Shown in pieces: positions 1 to 10,700 of a DNA stretch of 64,000 bases. Under the pieces are notes generated by a model. It worked only from the letters and a program-made list of their open reading frames with translations, had not been told where the DNA came from and did not search any database. The first letter of the stretch is position 1; every line of letters begins with the position of its first letter. Both the position numbers and the translations under genes were made by a program. This DNA comes from Candidatus Poribacteria bacterium (GTDB lineage: Bacteria > Poribacteria > WGA-4E > PCPOR2b): assembly GCA_022822785.1 (NCBI GenBank), contig JAJEAL010000090.1:1-64000 (forward strand), written 5' to 3'.

Positions 1-1
1 G

Positions 2-67
2 GATAAAATCAATCGTGATGTAATAGACGCTGAACGTCAGCTACGTGCGGGACAGGAAGCGTTGTAA
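2..67 (+). CDS. C-terminal end of a truncated gene, function unknown
   Basis: An open frame runs in from the left edge and stops at TAA (65-67), leaving 21 residues, DKINRDVIDAERQLRAGQEAL with the last residue before the stop. The residues are charged and helical-looking, but too few to place in a family. A promoter-like sequence for the next gene starts 23 bases after the stop, so this gene is probably a separate transcription unit. It could also be a chance open frame. Confidence 0.4.
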   Translation, partial: DKINRDVIDAERQLRAGQEAL

Positions 68-89
68 ACGTCTTTTTCGGAATTTTTCC

Positions 90-118
90 TTGCCCTCTTG
101 TTTATGTAGTGTTACAAT
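90..118 (+). promoter_or_regulatory. sigma70-like promoter for the GNAT gene
   Basis: TTGCCC (90-95) and TACAAT (113-118) are separated by 17 bases, with five of six consensus bases in the -10 box. Transcription would start near 125, giving a leader of about 55 bases before the ATG at 181. Confidence 0.55.
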
Positions 119-180
119 AGTTAACATGTATTTATGATTATGTGTAAACAGCTTGCACACTTAACGAATGGAGAGATAAC

Positions 181-762
181 ATGGCAGACCAAGAATTTGA
201 ACTTACTACAACATTACGAATTCGAGCGGCTGCTGCAAGCGATGCGAAAGCGTTAGAACTATACTGCTTTGCCGGCAAAACTGCAGCAGAAATCGCCGAA
301 GAATTAGAGGACGACCTCGCACGCACCGAGAATGGCGAGGTGTATCGCATCGTGGCTGAAGCAAGCGGACATGCGATTGGGAACATCCGGCTTGAACGTC
401 ACCCGCGCAACCCCGAAGTTGGTGATGTCAGCCAGCTAGCGGTATCTGCTCCCTTCCGTCAGTTCGCGGTTGCGGATAGGTTGATGGAGTATTCTGAACA
501 AGTTGCACAAGAAAACGGTATCACAATGCTTCAGATTGAACTCTCCCGGTCGGAGGAGGCGATCATAAACGCCTACAAAGGGTGGGGATTTGATGAACGT
601 CCTGTTGTTACCCTGCAAAAAACGGTGGGTGATGCTGACACAGTCAGGGCTCCCGAGCAAGAAGCTTCCACAGATGAAGATCCGCCGCCGGAGGAATCTA
701 CGGAACTGGAGGAATCCTCCGCAGATTCTGATAACGAAGGACAGCAACAAAATTTATTGTAA
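181..762 (+). CDS. GNAT-family N-acetyltransferase with acidic C-terminal tail
   Basis: This is a 193-residue cytoplasmic protein with a GNAT acetyltransferase fold over residues 11-150, the family that transfers an acetyl group from acetyl-CoA to an amine. The acetyl-CoA region is seen as VSQLAVSAPFRQFAVADRL (about 86-104), where the usual R/QxxGxG/A loop is degenerate (RQFAVA). YKGWGFDERP (about 135-144) is the typical C-terminal GNAT strand. The last 45 residues are low-complexity and strongly acidic, with no similarity to the catalytic fold. The start ATG is preceded by GGAGAG at good spacing. The substrate cannot be predicted. The following lipoprotein gene lies 62 bases downstream on the same strand and may be co-transcribed. 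The weak acetyl-CoA loop leaves open a non-catalytic role. Confidence 0.75.
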   Translation: MADQEFELTTTLRIRAAAASDAKALELYCFAGKTAAEIAEELEDDLARTENGEVYRIVAEASGHAIGNIRLERHPRNPEVGDVSQLAVSAPFRQFAVADRLMEYSEQVAQENGITMLQIELSRSEEAIINAYKGWGFDERPVVTLQKTVGDADTVRAPEQEASTDEDPPPEESTELEESSADSDNEGQQQNLL

Positions 763-824
763 AGTATGTGCAAAATCTTGAGTTTTACCCTTTACATCTC
801 GTGCCACACTAATTGGAGTAAATA

Positions 825-1718
825 ATGAAAAATTGTTTTAAGTTACCGATTGGTATCATCTGCATTGCCGCTTTTCTTATCGGTTGCGGGAGTCAAAATC
901 CGTACCTCTCCAAGGGTAAAGAATTAATCAAATCCGACAAACGACGGAAAGAGGAACGCGCCGCACAACAATTTAAGCTGGCAATCCAACATGAGCAGAA
1001 TAATGCAGAAGCACACTACCTTCTCGGCTACTACAATTCTGAGAAGTTTTATGCGGAAGGCGCTCCGGAAAGAGCGCAGGCATCGATCGAAGAACGGGGT
1101 AAGCACATGTTCCAAGCTTACCAAAACGACAAGCGAAAATATCTGGAAATCCTTGTCTTTGAGACACTCAGGGATCGCGATGTTGATGTGCAGAACGCGG
1201 CGCTAAATGCCCTCAAGCGCATCTACCAACAAGCGGATCGAAAAAAACTACTCAATTCTTTGAAAAAAGCAATCAAGTCCAACGATAATCGGGATCGGCA
1301 CGATGCGCAGTGGGTATTGGCTGCCCTCGGCAGAGAGCATCCCGAAACAATCGTTCCACTTCTTGTAGACCTACTAGAAGATAAACGCAGGGAAACTCGT
1401 TTGAACGTTGTCCGGGCACTAGGCGCGATCGGCAATGAAAGCGCAATTCCGGTATTAGTAGAGGTGGTTAACTCCGGTTCAGCCAAACGAGAAAAAGATA
1501 GGGAGGATGCAGAGATACGTGGACTTGCTGTCGAAGCGTTAGGTAAAATCGGAGGCACAGCTGTAGAAAAATTGGTTGAAATTGTCGAGAACAAAGGCTC
1601 CTCTATGCGTGTTGATGCAATGCAGGCTTTGGAACAACTTGGTGACGAACGAGCGGTTAAACCACTGTTAGACGTGTTAAACGAACAGGGCAACCGTGAG
1701 GTTGTTGTCAACTTCTAA
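825..1718 (+). CDS. HEAT-repeat lipoprotein
   Basis: A 297-residue protein with a lipoprotein signal peptide: a hydrophobic stretch of residues 5-20 ends in FLIGC, so Cys21 is the predicted lipidated residue. Residues 30-80 resemble a TPR-like helical pair (AEAHYLLGYYNSEKFY). From about residue 105 to the end there are HEAT-type repeats with the recurring pattern VRALGAIGNESAIPVLVEV and AVEALGKIGG. HEAT arrays are protein-binding scaffolds, so a periplasmic or outer-membrane assembly role is likely but not shown. GGAG lies 8 bases before the ATG. The TAA stop interrupts the last HEAT repeat, and the same frame stays open for 23 more codons to 1790. The next gene encodes another HEAT-repeat lipoprotein, so the two may work together. 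Confidence 0.8.
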   Translation: MKNCFKLPIGIICIAAFLIGCGSQNPYLSKGKELIKSDKRRKEERAAQQFKLAIQHEQNNAEAHYLLGYYNSEKFYAEGAPERAQASIEERGKHMFQAYQNDKRKYLEILVFETLRDRDVDVQNAALNALKRIYQQADRKKLLNSLKKAIKSNDNRDRHDAQWVLAALGREHPETIVPLLVDLLEDKRRETRLNVVRALGAIGNESAIPVLVEVVNSGSAKREKDREDAEIRGLAVEALGKIGGTAVEKLVEIVENKGSSMRVDAMQALEQLGDERAVKPLLDVLNEQGNREVVVNF

Positions 1719-1740
1719 TCTGAAATTCAGAAATTAGAAG
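1712..1740. other. hairpin spanning the stop codon of the HEAT lipoprotein gene
   Basis: CTTCTAAT (1712-1719) pairs with ATTAGAAG (1733-1740). Inside this, CTGAA (1720-1724) pairs with TTCAG (1726-1730) around a single A, with a two-base bulge. The outer stem contains the TAA stop. No T-tract follows, so it is not a canonical intrinsic terminator. Confidence 0.5.
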
Positions 1741-1810
1741 CTCTTGATAAGATATCTTTGGACGAAACGGTGCTTCCTGCTAGCGACTAGACCTTGAATT
1801 TGTAAGATTG

Positions 1811-1855
1811 TGCAGCGGAAACCGGATTTTTGCCGAAAACTTGGTTTCCGCTGCA
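1811..1855. repeat. 13-bp perfect inverted repeat, dispersed hairpin type
   Basis: TGCAGCGGAAACC (1811-1823) is perfectly complementary to GGTTTCCGCTGCA (1843-1855) across a 19-base loop that is itself rich in T and A runs. The core GAAACCG / GGTTTC resembles the hairpin at 62813-62846. It lies between two lipoprotein genes and has no T-tract after it. It may be a dispersed repeat, or a partial terminator or mRNA-stability element. Confidence 0.65.
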
Positions 1856-1958
1856 CTGTATGTTGCCTTTTTACGTGGGCCACTAGGATAGCACGATAAG
1901 CCTTCTATAGTTATTTTGTTGGGAATCTCTAATCGAAAATTAGTATGAAAGGAATCTC

Positions 1959-3617
1959 ATGATTTGGAAAATAAAGCTCAGTTTTCTTTTAATCGTTGCA
2001 GTGCTCTGTGCTATCGGGTGCAGCGATAATCGCTATTACGACGAACAACTTCAAATGGAGCTTCAGCAGTTAGATAGTGATCTCGACAACCGTTGGTCAA
2101 CGACCGGTGTAGTCATCATAGATGTTAAACCAAACGGTCCTGCGGGCCAAGGAGACCTTGAGAAAGGCGAACTGGTTTCCTATGTAATTGGTGAACGCCC
2201 AATCCGCAGTACAGGTGACTATAAACAAGCTGCCAAAAAAGCACTGGAGGATGACAATAATTTTATCGTCAAGCTGACAGATGGTCGAGAAATCCGTTTG
2301 GCAGTCCGAAAACGGGGCGATAAAGTCGGTTTAGAGGTTGATGAATCGCGTGTTAGCAAAGTAACTCCGGGAAGTCCCGCTGACACTGGTAACATCAAGG
2401 TGGGCGACACAATCGAAAGCATAATTGATGAGCGGAACGTCCGCACTCTTAAAGACTATAAAGAAGCGCTCAAAGAATTTACAAAATATGATTCTAAGGT
2501 GACATTCCGCACAATCGAATTAATTGGTATTAAGATTGCCTCCGTCAATGCCCTCGGCAACTTGGGCGATGTCCGCTCCGTCCAGCCGTTGACCATGATT
2601 TTAGACAGCGAAGGAAGCACCTTGCGCCAACCGGCTGCAGAGGCTTTAGACCGCCTTGTCGCCTTAAGCCAATTAAATACGCTCTTCCAGCAATTCCAAC
2701 AAGCCAACGTTGATGAACTCCCTGCGGATCAGCTGGACTCTCGGCAGCGTCAGTCTGCTGAAATTTTAGGGCTACTCACCAGCGACCTTGAGAACAACCT
2801 TGTTACTCTCAACGACCCATTCGGCACACAATTCCGGCACCGGTCCGAAGCCTTATACGAAAAGATAACCGATGGACAGATGGTCGAATTGGCACGCAAA
2901 TATATCAAACGTGACGTTGAGCCAAATCAGGAAATTCGACGGGCTTGTATCTCCATTTTGGGTCATCTTAGACCGACTTCCGCCATTGAAGATTTGGTTG
3001 CCGTGATGGAAGACAGTATGGAAGTTCCGGGTATCCGTTTCAAGGCTGGACTCGCGCTCAGTCAAATCGGTAAGGACTCTGTTGATGCGCTCATTGCTGC
3101 TTTCGACCGCGGCGATGCAAGTATTAAAGATATCGCTGCCTCTGCACTTGGAAATATCGGCGGGAATAAGGCACGGAATACATTGATTAACGCTCTCAAT
3201 ACGATTGACAATCCAACAATTAAGCTGACCCTCGCCGATGCGGTTGCTAAAGTTGGTCGCGCGCCTTCGATTGAGGCGCTTCGCCGTCAAAAAGAGGCAC
3301 TCCCGGAGGGCAGTGGTTTAAGGACATTCCTCGACGAGCTACAGGTGTTACTGTTTAATGTTGAATCAAAGTACCAAGCCCATCTGAACAGTGAAAATAT
3401 CTCAGTGGAATTACGACAGGAATTTAGAGATAATAAAATCTCGCTTTCCCAAAGTGCTATCATTTCAGTTCAGAAGAAAGATAGCGAGTGGTGGATAGAT
3501 GATAAGGACAATCAACGAGTGTACATTGTCCGTAAAGAATCACGTAAGGTAGAGGGTAAACTCAACATCTATGAACCACTTGAAACGCAATCGATTTCAT
3601 ATTCAGCGGCAAATTAG
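1959..3617 (+). CDS. lipoprotein with two PDZ domains and HEAT repeats
   Basis: A 552-residue protein with a lipobox (CAIGC, Cys21) after a hydrophobic segment of residues 6-19. Two PDZ-like modules follow. The first covers about 45-115 and contains VIIDVKPNGPAGQGDLEKGE. The second covers about 118-190 and contains VSKVTPGSPADTGNIKVGD. Residues 195-460 are HEAT repeats (VNALGNLGDVRSVQPLTMIL, ALSQIGKDSVDALIAAF, ALGNIGGNKARNTL). The last 90 residues have no recognised domain. PDZ domains bind C-terminal peptides and HEAT arrays bind proteins. With no protease domain present, an envelope scaffold or substrate-recognition role is an inference. AAAGGAA precedes the ATG. It is separated from the preceding HEAT lipoprotein gene by 240 bases containing two hairpins. 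Confidence 0.8.
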   Translation: MIWKIKLSFLLIVAVLCAIGCSDNRYYDEQLQMELQQLDSDLDNRWSTTGVVIIDVKPNGPAGQGDLEKGELVSYVIGERPIRSTGDYKQAAKKALEDDNNFIVKLTDGREIRLAVRKRGDKVGLEVDESRVSKVTPGSPADTGNIKVGDTIESIIDERNVRTLKDYKEALKEFTKYDSKVTFRTIELIGIKIASVNALGNLGDVRSVQPLTMILDSEGSTLRQPAAEALDRLVALSQLNTLFQQFQQANVDELPADQLDSRQRQSAEILGLLTSDLENNLVTLNDPFGTQFRHRSEALYEKITDGQMVELARKYIKRDVEPNQEIRRACISILGHLRPTSAIEDLVAVMEDSMEVPGIRFKAGLALSQIGKDSVDALIAAFDRGDASIKDIAASALGNIGGNKARNTLINALNTIDNPTIKLTLADAVAKVGRAPSIEALRRQKEALPEGSGLRTFLDELQVLLFNVESKYQAHLNSENISVELRQEFRDNKISLSQSAIISVQKKDSEWWIDDKDNQRVYIVRKESRKVEGKLNIYEPLETQSISYSAAN

Positions 3618-3740
3618 TAAGCTGAAGTTCGAGCAGCACCAGCCCCAAGGAAATGGATGCCTGACCTAAGCGGTGGACTCGGGGGCGTTTTGAGGTCCAA
3701 CGGATGCTAAATACTAGCCCGCAAACTAACACCCAACCAG

Positions 3741-4577
3741 ATGAAAATTGGCGTTACCTCCGATCTGCATACCGATGTCACTCCGCTGAATAAACAGATT
3801 CTTCCACATATCATCGAAGCGGCGGAGAACGCAGCTTTGGATGTCTTCATCCTTGCTGGCGATCTCTCGCCCAATCTGTTTGAACTCGCCCAGATCCTCA
3901 TTGCATTCACCGAATCCGACCTGAACTGCCCAAAATTATTTGTGCCCGGTAACCACGACATCTGGGTTAGCGAACATCCCGATATCACGAGTGAACAGAA
4001 ATACGATACTATCACGATGGTCTGTCGTGAGTCCGGCTTCCATCCGTTAGACGCTGCCCCCTTTGTGAAGAATGGGGTGGGGTTCTGTGGAACCATAGGG
4101 TGGTATGACTACTCATTTCGACACGACAGGTATAACTTCTCGGAGGAGACATACGCCTCGAAAAAGCTGATGGGATCTGTTTGGAATGACTCGAATTACG
4201 CAAAGTGGGATGGGACAGATTCGGAAATCGCTCGCCGATTTGAGAATAAACTACGGCAACAGATCTGTTCCATCAAAGATGCCGTTTCTCAGATTATTGT
4301 GACAACACACCATGTTCCCTTCCAAGAGTGTGTCCATTTCCGCGGGAAATTGCCGTGGGACTTTTTTAGTGCGTACATGGGGAGTCAGGGACTCGGTAAG
4401 CTCTGCCTTGAAGAACACCTTGTCACGCATACTCTCTTTGGGCATACACATGTTCCAATTCGGCAGCAAGTTGGAGCTATCACCGCAATCTGTTCTCCGA
4501 TTGGCTACCTACATGAGTCTCCCGCGTGTGATTTATCCGTCTATGCACAGGAAAGACTGACCTGTTTCGAGATCTGA
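3741..4577 (+). CDS. calcineurin-like metallophosphoesterase
   Basis: A 278-residue cytoplasmic protein with the full set of dimetal phosphoesterase motifs in order. These are SDLHTD (residues 7-12, D and H ligands), AGDLSP (about 40-45), PGNHDIW (about 73-79, Asn and catalytic His), TTHHVPF (about 190-196) and FGHTHVP (about 233-239). The family hydrolyses phosphomonoesters or phosphodiesters using two metal ions. The substrate here is not predictable. No signal peptide is seen. The Shine-Dalgarno sequence is poor, so the start rests on the motif position close to the N terminus. It lies upstream of the PorU-like gene on the same strand with a 170-base gap, and a functional link is not evident. 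Confidence 0.85.
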   Translation: MKIGVTSDLHTDVTPLNKQILPHIIEAAENAALDVFILAGDLSPNLFELAQILIAFTESDLNCPKLFVPGNHDIWVSEHPDITSEQKYDTITMVCRESGFHPLDAAPFVKNGVGFCGTIGWYDYSFRHDRYNFSEETYASKKLMGSVWNDSNYAKWDGTDSEIARRFENKLRQQICSIKDAVSQIIVTTHHVPFQECVHFRGKLPWDFFSAYMGSQGLGKLCLEEHLVTHTLFGHTHVPIRQQVGAITAICSPIGYLHESPACDLSVYAQERLTCFEI

Positions 4578-4747
4578 CTGTGAATAGCGAACAGACCGTT
4601 TGTGAGCTAAATTACGGAAACATGGAACAGGTATCCATACCATCCAAACAGCGTGAAGAATCAAATCGTAGCAATCTACTAAAGTGTGATGGATAATACG
4701 CAGTTTGCCACGACAATCTGCAGTCATAACGGGGGGACAACGGCCGC

Positions 4748-7700
4748 ATGAAACGTTTGAACCGACAAATCAGTGCCACAGTGCTGAGCCTATGGGACGT
4801 TTACGGTTTGCGCGTTGCGTTTTGCACGCTATGCTGCTTCCATCTGCTTGACATCTGGGCTTTCAACGTTTACGCCAGCACAAACGCTAGAACCGATCAG
4901 AGCGGCATTACTGTAGAGTTTAATCTGCCCAAGCTTGAGATTTCGACAGTTAAACGAGATGGGGTTCGGTATCAGGCTGTCAGCTTCGACGGAAGTGGTT
5001 TCACCAATGAAGCGGGAAACCCGCGGCTTCCTGTGTCGCGCGTTATGCTTGGGGTGCCACCAGATGTCGGGTTTCACGTCGAAATTCTGCATGCAACCAC
5101 GGAAACACGATCTGGCTACCGGATCCCACCTGTGCCGCACAATGTTCCCAAGCCGCGCGGTGACAACTTTTCTTCCCCTTCCCATCCCGAAAACTTCCAA
5201 ACGCTCAAAGAGGAATGGCGCGAAGATGGCCCCGCTTACCAATCCACTAGCAACTATCCGAAGGTTTTAGCGCAAGCTGTTTACGACGGTTACATCCGTT
5301 CCCAACGGGTGCTGTATCTAGAACTCTGTCCGGTTCAGTATCAGCCGAAATCAAAACTGTTACGGGTTCATTCTCGTATGACGGTTCGCGTTCACTTTGT
5401 GCCACAGGGGACAGCTAACAAATTTCAGAGCCTGAGCACTTCATCTTCCCAATCAGCGATCGCCGAACCTGGGTCATTCGAGCGGATGTACCAAAGTTTC
5501 CTGCTAAACTACGTTGATGCTAAACATTGGCGTGTTCCGACGAACCTGCCAGAAGCATCGCGCCATCTTCTTAATTCAATTAACCAGAAACCAACGCGCA
5601 ATCAGCCGGGCATTCAGGGCACTGTACCAGCGGGACCCGCAGTACGAGAACAAACGATTGGAGAACGGTATAAGATTCTCGTTGATAAAACCGGAATCTA
5701 CCGTCTAACCAACGAAGACTTACGGCGGAAATGGGGGATTGATTTGAATGGAATCGATCCGCGACGCTTACACCTTAGAACAAATAACAGGGAGGTGCCA
5801 ATATACGTTTACGGTGAGGAGGATGGACGTTTCGACCCCGGTGATTTCGTCGAATTTCTCGGCATAGATGCAAAGAACCGGTATACGAGATGGAATGTAT
5901 ATTGGCTCGGTGCTGAAGCTACACGCGGTGTCCGCATTTCCGAAATCCATGCTAGTCCTGATGATCCAGCGGCAAAACTGATTCCGAGCTTCCGCTCGAA
6001 ACTTTACTTTGAAGAGAACCATCTCCACAGTAACTTGCGACATGTCGAACCTAATGATGTTTCGCCAGATGATAAGCACGGTTGGTTTGCAGCGCTTGAC
6101 TTTTGGTACTGGACCGGTGTCAAAAACCTCGCCGATGCGAATGAAGTTGATTTGGAATTTCCACTTTACGACCTCACCCAGAGTTTCGATCAACCGAATA
6201 TCCGCGTCACACTCCAAGGCGGAACACCAACCGACCATGAGGCGCTGGTTTCCATTAACAATATTCGAATTGATGAAGTCAAATGGCGAGACCAAGATGT
6301 TGCCACGGTTGGTAGAACACTACGAGTCTGGAACAACCTACGGGACGCAACCAAGGGCGAGAAAAATGTGATTACCCTTGCTCGGGTTGATACCACGGAA
6401 GAAGAAAATACCCTTGCGTTTCCTTATCACGTTTATATCAACTCTTTTGAGGTCGAATATACGCGCTTACTAAAAGCGGTCAACGACGCTCTTGAATTCA
6501 CTACCCCTGCCGGCACCGATCCGCACAGTGTCCGAAAACGGCGCCGATTGGAATATACTATCCAAACCTTCCTTTCCCCGGATGTGGCGATTTTTGAACA
6601 CGATGGCACGGTGTTGGTCTCAAAGCTTCAAAACTTGAAGATTGAGCGCGTAGATTTAGATCGAACTGAACGCAACCGTCTCCGCGAAATATACCGTGTC
6701 AATGCTGAAGCCGACGATGTGGATCAACCATCGCTACAGGATATTCCGCGTGTCGCCTACAACGCAACGTTCCAGGTGCGTGACGCGCACGATGCCAAGT
6801 ATATTGCGGTTTCTGCCGCCAGTGTCCGTCAACCGGTTCGGGTTGAGGCGGCAACTTCGAGCGATCTACTCTCGCCGGCTAACGGTGCAGATTATGTAAT
6901 CATTACTCATCCGGTATTTTTGGAGGCATCGAAAAGGTTGGCACAGTGGCGATCGACGCAGAAAGGCGGGGGATACCGAACGAAAGTCGTTGATGTAACA
7001 CAGATTTATGACATCTTCAGTAATGGTATGGTGAATCCACAAGCTATCAAGGATTTCCTAACGTACGCCTATAAAAATTGGGCACCGCCCGCGCTCTCCT
7101 ATGTCGCGATTATGGGGGACGGCACCTACGACCATCGTGGAATTGATGAGGAACTTTATCCAGAGCCCCCCGAATTGGCGGGGTATATCCCAACTCACTA
7201 TATCTGGACCACCTCCTTTGGAAAGACCTCTGTCGATCACTGGTATACAACAGTGAACGGTATTGATGAGCTGCCCGATTTTTACATTGGACGGTTGAGC
7301 GTGGAAACCCTGGAAGAAGCTGAAAATGTTGTCGACAAGCTCATCAGCTATGACGACAAACGTCCCAACGGAGATTGGCGCCGCCGAATCCTCTCCGTAG
7401 CAGATGACGAAATTAATAACTCCGGCGATCAAATTTTCCAAAGGAGCTTGACCGCCCTATCAGAGAGCCAGGCGCTGCTCGGCTACGAAACCGTTCCCAT
7501 CTATCTTGAAGATGTGATCAACACGGTGGAAGCGAACCGAGCGGCTTATCCTGAGCTGCCGCAACGGGTGGCCAAGGATATGATTATTGATGCAATGAGT
7601 GATGGCGCAGTAATCGCACAATATGCGGGGCACGGTGGCCGCATAGTCTGGGCACATGAGGCAATTTTTGACAACCGCGCAATTGATCAGGTAAGTGAGA

Positions 7701-10700
7701 CCGACCATCTACCGTTTATGCTAGTATTGAGCTGTTATAATGGCTATTTTGATGCACCCGGCGAACCGAGCATGGCGGAGAAACTGCTCCGTAAGGATAG
7801 AAGTGGTATTATCGCCATGCTGAGTGCCACACGTCTGACCTACGGCAGCGGTAACGATACCCTCAACACTATTATTTTCGATATGATTTTTCAGCGAAAT
7901 ATAAGGCAGCTTGGCCCAATTAGCTTCGATTCCAAAATCGAACAGTTAATAGAGGATGGTCGCGGACAACTCAATGTGATGCTCGAATATACTCTCTTCG
8001 GTGATCCAGCGATGAACCTCGCTATGGCAGATTATGAGGTGCAGGCAGATATTGAAACGGACACTGTTACAGCCGGGCAGCTCCTCAAAATCGCGCCAGG
8101 GCAAATTGTGGAAGTTAGCTACGATCCCACAATTACAGGGAAACGATTTACACCGATTTCAAATTTCAACGGAAAAATCTATGCAAAAGCCGTTTTCCCC
8201 GGCACCTATTCAACCGTTGAGGGAGAAGAAGGCCCCTTGAGGGTATACTCCGGGGATGTTCCTGTTGCCCAAGAGGCAGCCGTTGTAAATGGCCAATTTC
8301 CCGGACTTTCCCTTCCTGTGCCTAAAGGAATCAGCGCAGGTCAAGGTCATGTTGAATTTTATGCTGAGAGTACGACACATATCGCTGCTAGCGGAAGTGC
8401 ATTTACCGTGCGCGTACCGAAGATTCTCGATATTCAGCCGGAACTCGTTGCCGCCAACCCGGGCAGCGAACCCTCGCAATTCCGTATATCTGTACAGGTT
8501 TCTGATGAACTGAATGAAGCTGGCATCAGGTCAGTCCTCCTAGAGTGGCGAGATCCTGTACAGAACGAATGGTTGAAAGAAGCGATGATTCGGGATACAT
8601 CACGCGGCAACGGTTGGTATACAACTCCCAAACCGTTACCGTTATCAGATGACCGATCAAGCGTTCGATATGAGATTACGGTCGTTGACATTGACAATCG
8701 ACAGGTTAGTTCCGGACGGCAGACATACCGCCCGTTTGTATTCCCTGACGTGCGAGTTACCGCTGGGCTAAGATTTGCAGAACCGCTAATCTACTACGGT
8801 TACTCCCGGGAAGATAGTGCCTGGACGATTAACGCAGATATTGAGCAGATTGTAGACATTGAGCTTAAAGAGAGGCTAGAGGTCGCTTTTTTTGAAGGAA
8901 ACCCTGACCGCGATAGAGACGGTGTAGTTGATACCGGTGCGAAGCTGCTTGGAAAAACGCAGATTCCACCTAGCGCGTGGCAGCGCAGAAACCCGGTAGC
9001 GCCGCACAAAAATGTAATCAAAGACAATGGTGAAACCGATAGTCTACGCCGTCCTCGGGCTTTCAGAGATAGACCGCTCAACACCAACTGGATTGCAACA
9101 GCGACCCTTAAACATGAATTGCCAATCGGTAATCACGAGATTTTTGTATTCGTTGATCCCGCTTTCGATGAAACTGAATTGCCCTATGCCAAACTGCGCG
9201 AAGGCGATGAGCGGGACAATATTGAATCGCGTCTTATCCATGTGCAGAGCGTCCTCATTGGTCAAAATAGTCAGCGTGTCTTCAGCCAAGACACGACTAT
9301 CGATTTCCGCATACCCGCTCGTGCTGTTCCGGAACTCGCTGTTTTGACAATCACGCCATTGAATAATCAACAGCGTCCACAGCCGGTGAATCCATCAAGC
9401 CTCATCCCAGTTGCACTGCCAAATGGAGATGATACAGTCGCCTACAGTGCAATGCTGGACACAACCGCTCCCGATCAGATCGGGACGCCGCTACAGCAGC
9501 CAATAACGGCGGAACTGCGATTTGACCGTTTGGCATTACAAGAAGCGATTAAGGCTGAACTCGGCTTAGAGGAAATCTCAAATCCTGCTCCCGATCAAAT
9601 CGTAACAATTGACGAAGGGGTAGAATCGGTCGCAAAGGGGATTGGTATGTACCTGTGGATAGATGCGCTGAAAAACTGGGCTCGTCTCGATTCGGAGTTA
9701 GTCACATCGTCTGACGGATTGATGGACACCCAATCTACGATTGCAAACATCAGTGCATCGAATCACGGCGACGGTGAGCTTCAGACTGTTAGGGTTGACC
9801 CGGCTAGTGGACGGGTCGGCAAGTGGGTGTTGCTGTTTACATCGTCCGAGACTTATCGTGTGCTGATTAGCGAAGAGGAGCGACCTCTTGAACTCATTGA
9901 CCCTGATCGGTTCGTGGATCCATCTATCCAAGCTCCGGGCGTGTTCAGTGACGGTGTTGCCCTCGGGATAGACTTAGGCGAAAAGGATTTCCAGTTTGGG
10001 GATGTTCTCACTTTTCACATATTTGATACTTCCTCCGGCAGTTCCGATCCAACGTTCTATCCCTCCTCCTTTCGCGAGCAAAATTTTGGGAGAGGCAGCA
10101 TCCAATATATCCATCTTGAGGAAAATTCATCAATGCCACTGGATCGATGGGTAATTCTATTCATCGATTCGGAGCACTTTCAGGTCGAAGGGGAAACACA
10201 CGGTCCCCTGTCACGGAACGGTCAACCTCTACTTGGAAAACTGGGTAACGAGCTCGTCTATCCCGAATTTGGGCTGCGTCTTAAAATATCAGCCAGTGAT
10301 CGGGCATTTGAGGCGGGGGATAGCTTCCGGTTTAGTACAAAGGAGACCGGACGTATCCGCGCTGAAGTGCCGATGTTTGGTACACTGACATTGATGCAAA
10401 GTAACGATACCATTCCCCCCGATCTTCAGCTGACAATTGGCAAACAGAATTTTATTGATGGCGATCCGGTTTCCTCAGAACCGTTCATCCAAGCCACACT
10501 TACGGATGACAACGGAATCGATTACGTTACCCGCCCTGTCCATCTTGAAATCAGCCGGGATAATCAGTCATTCACATTAATCTCAGAAACGGAGTATCGA
10601 CTGAGCAATGTGTCAGGCTCCAATCAGGTCAATCTAAATTATCAGTCGTCCAAGCTGGAGCCGGGAATATATCGAGCCCGCCTGAGCGCTAGTGATTTGG

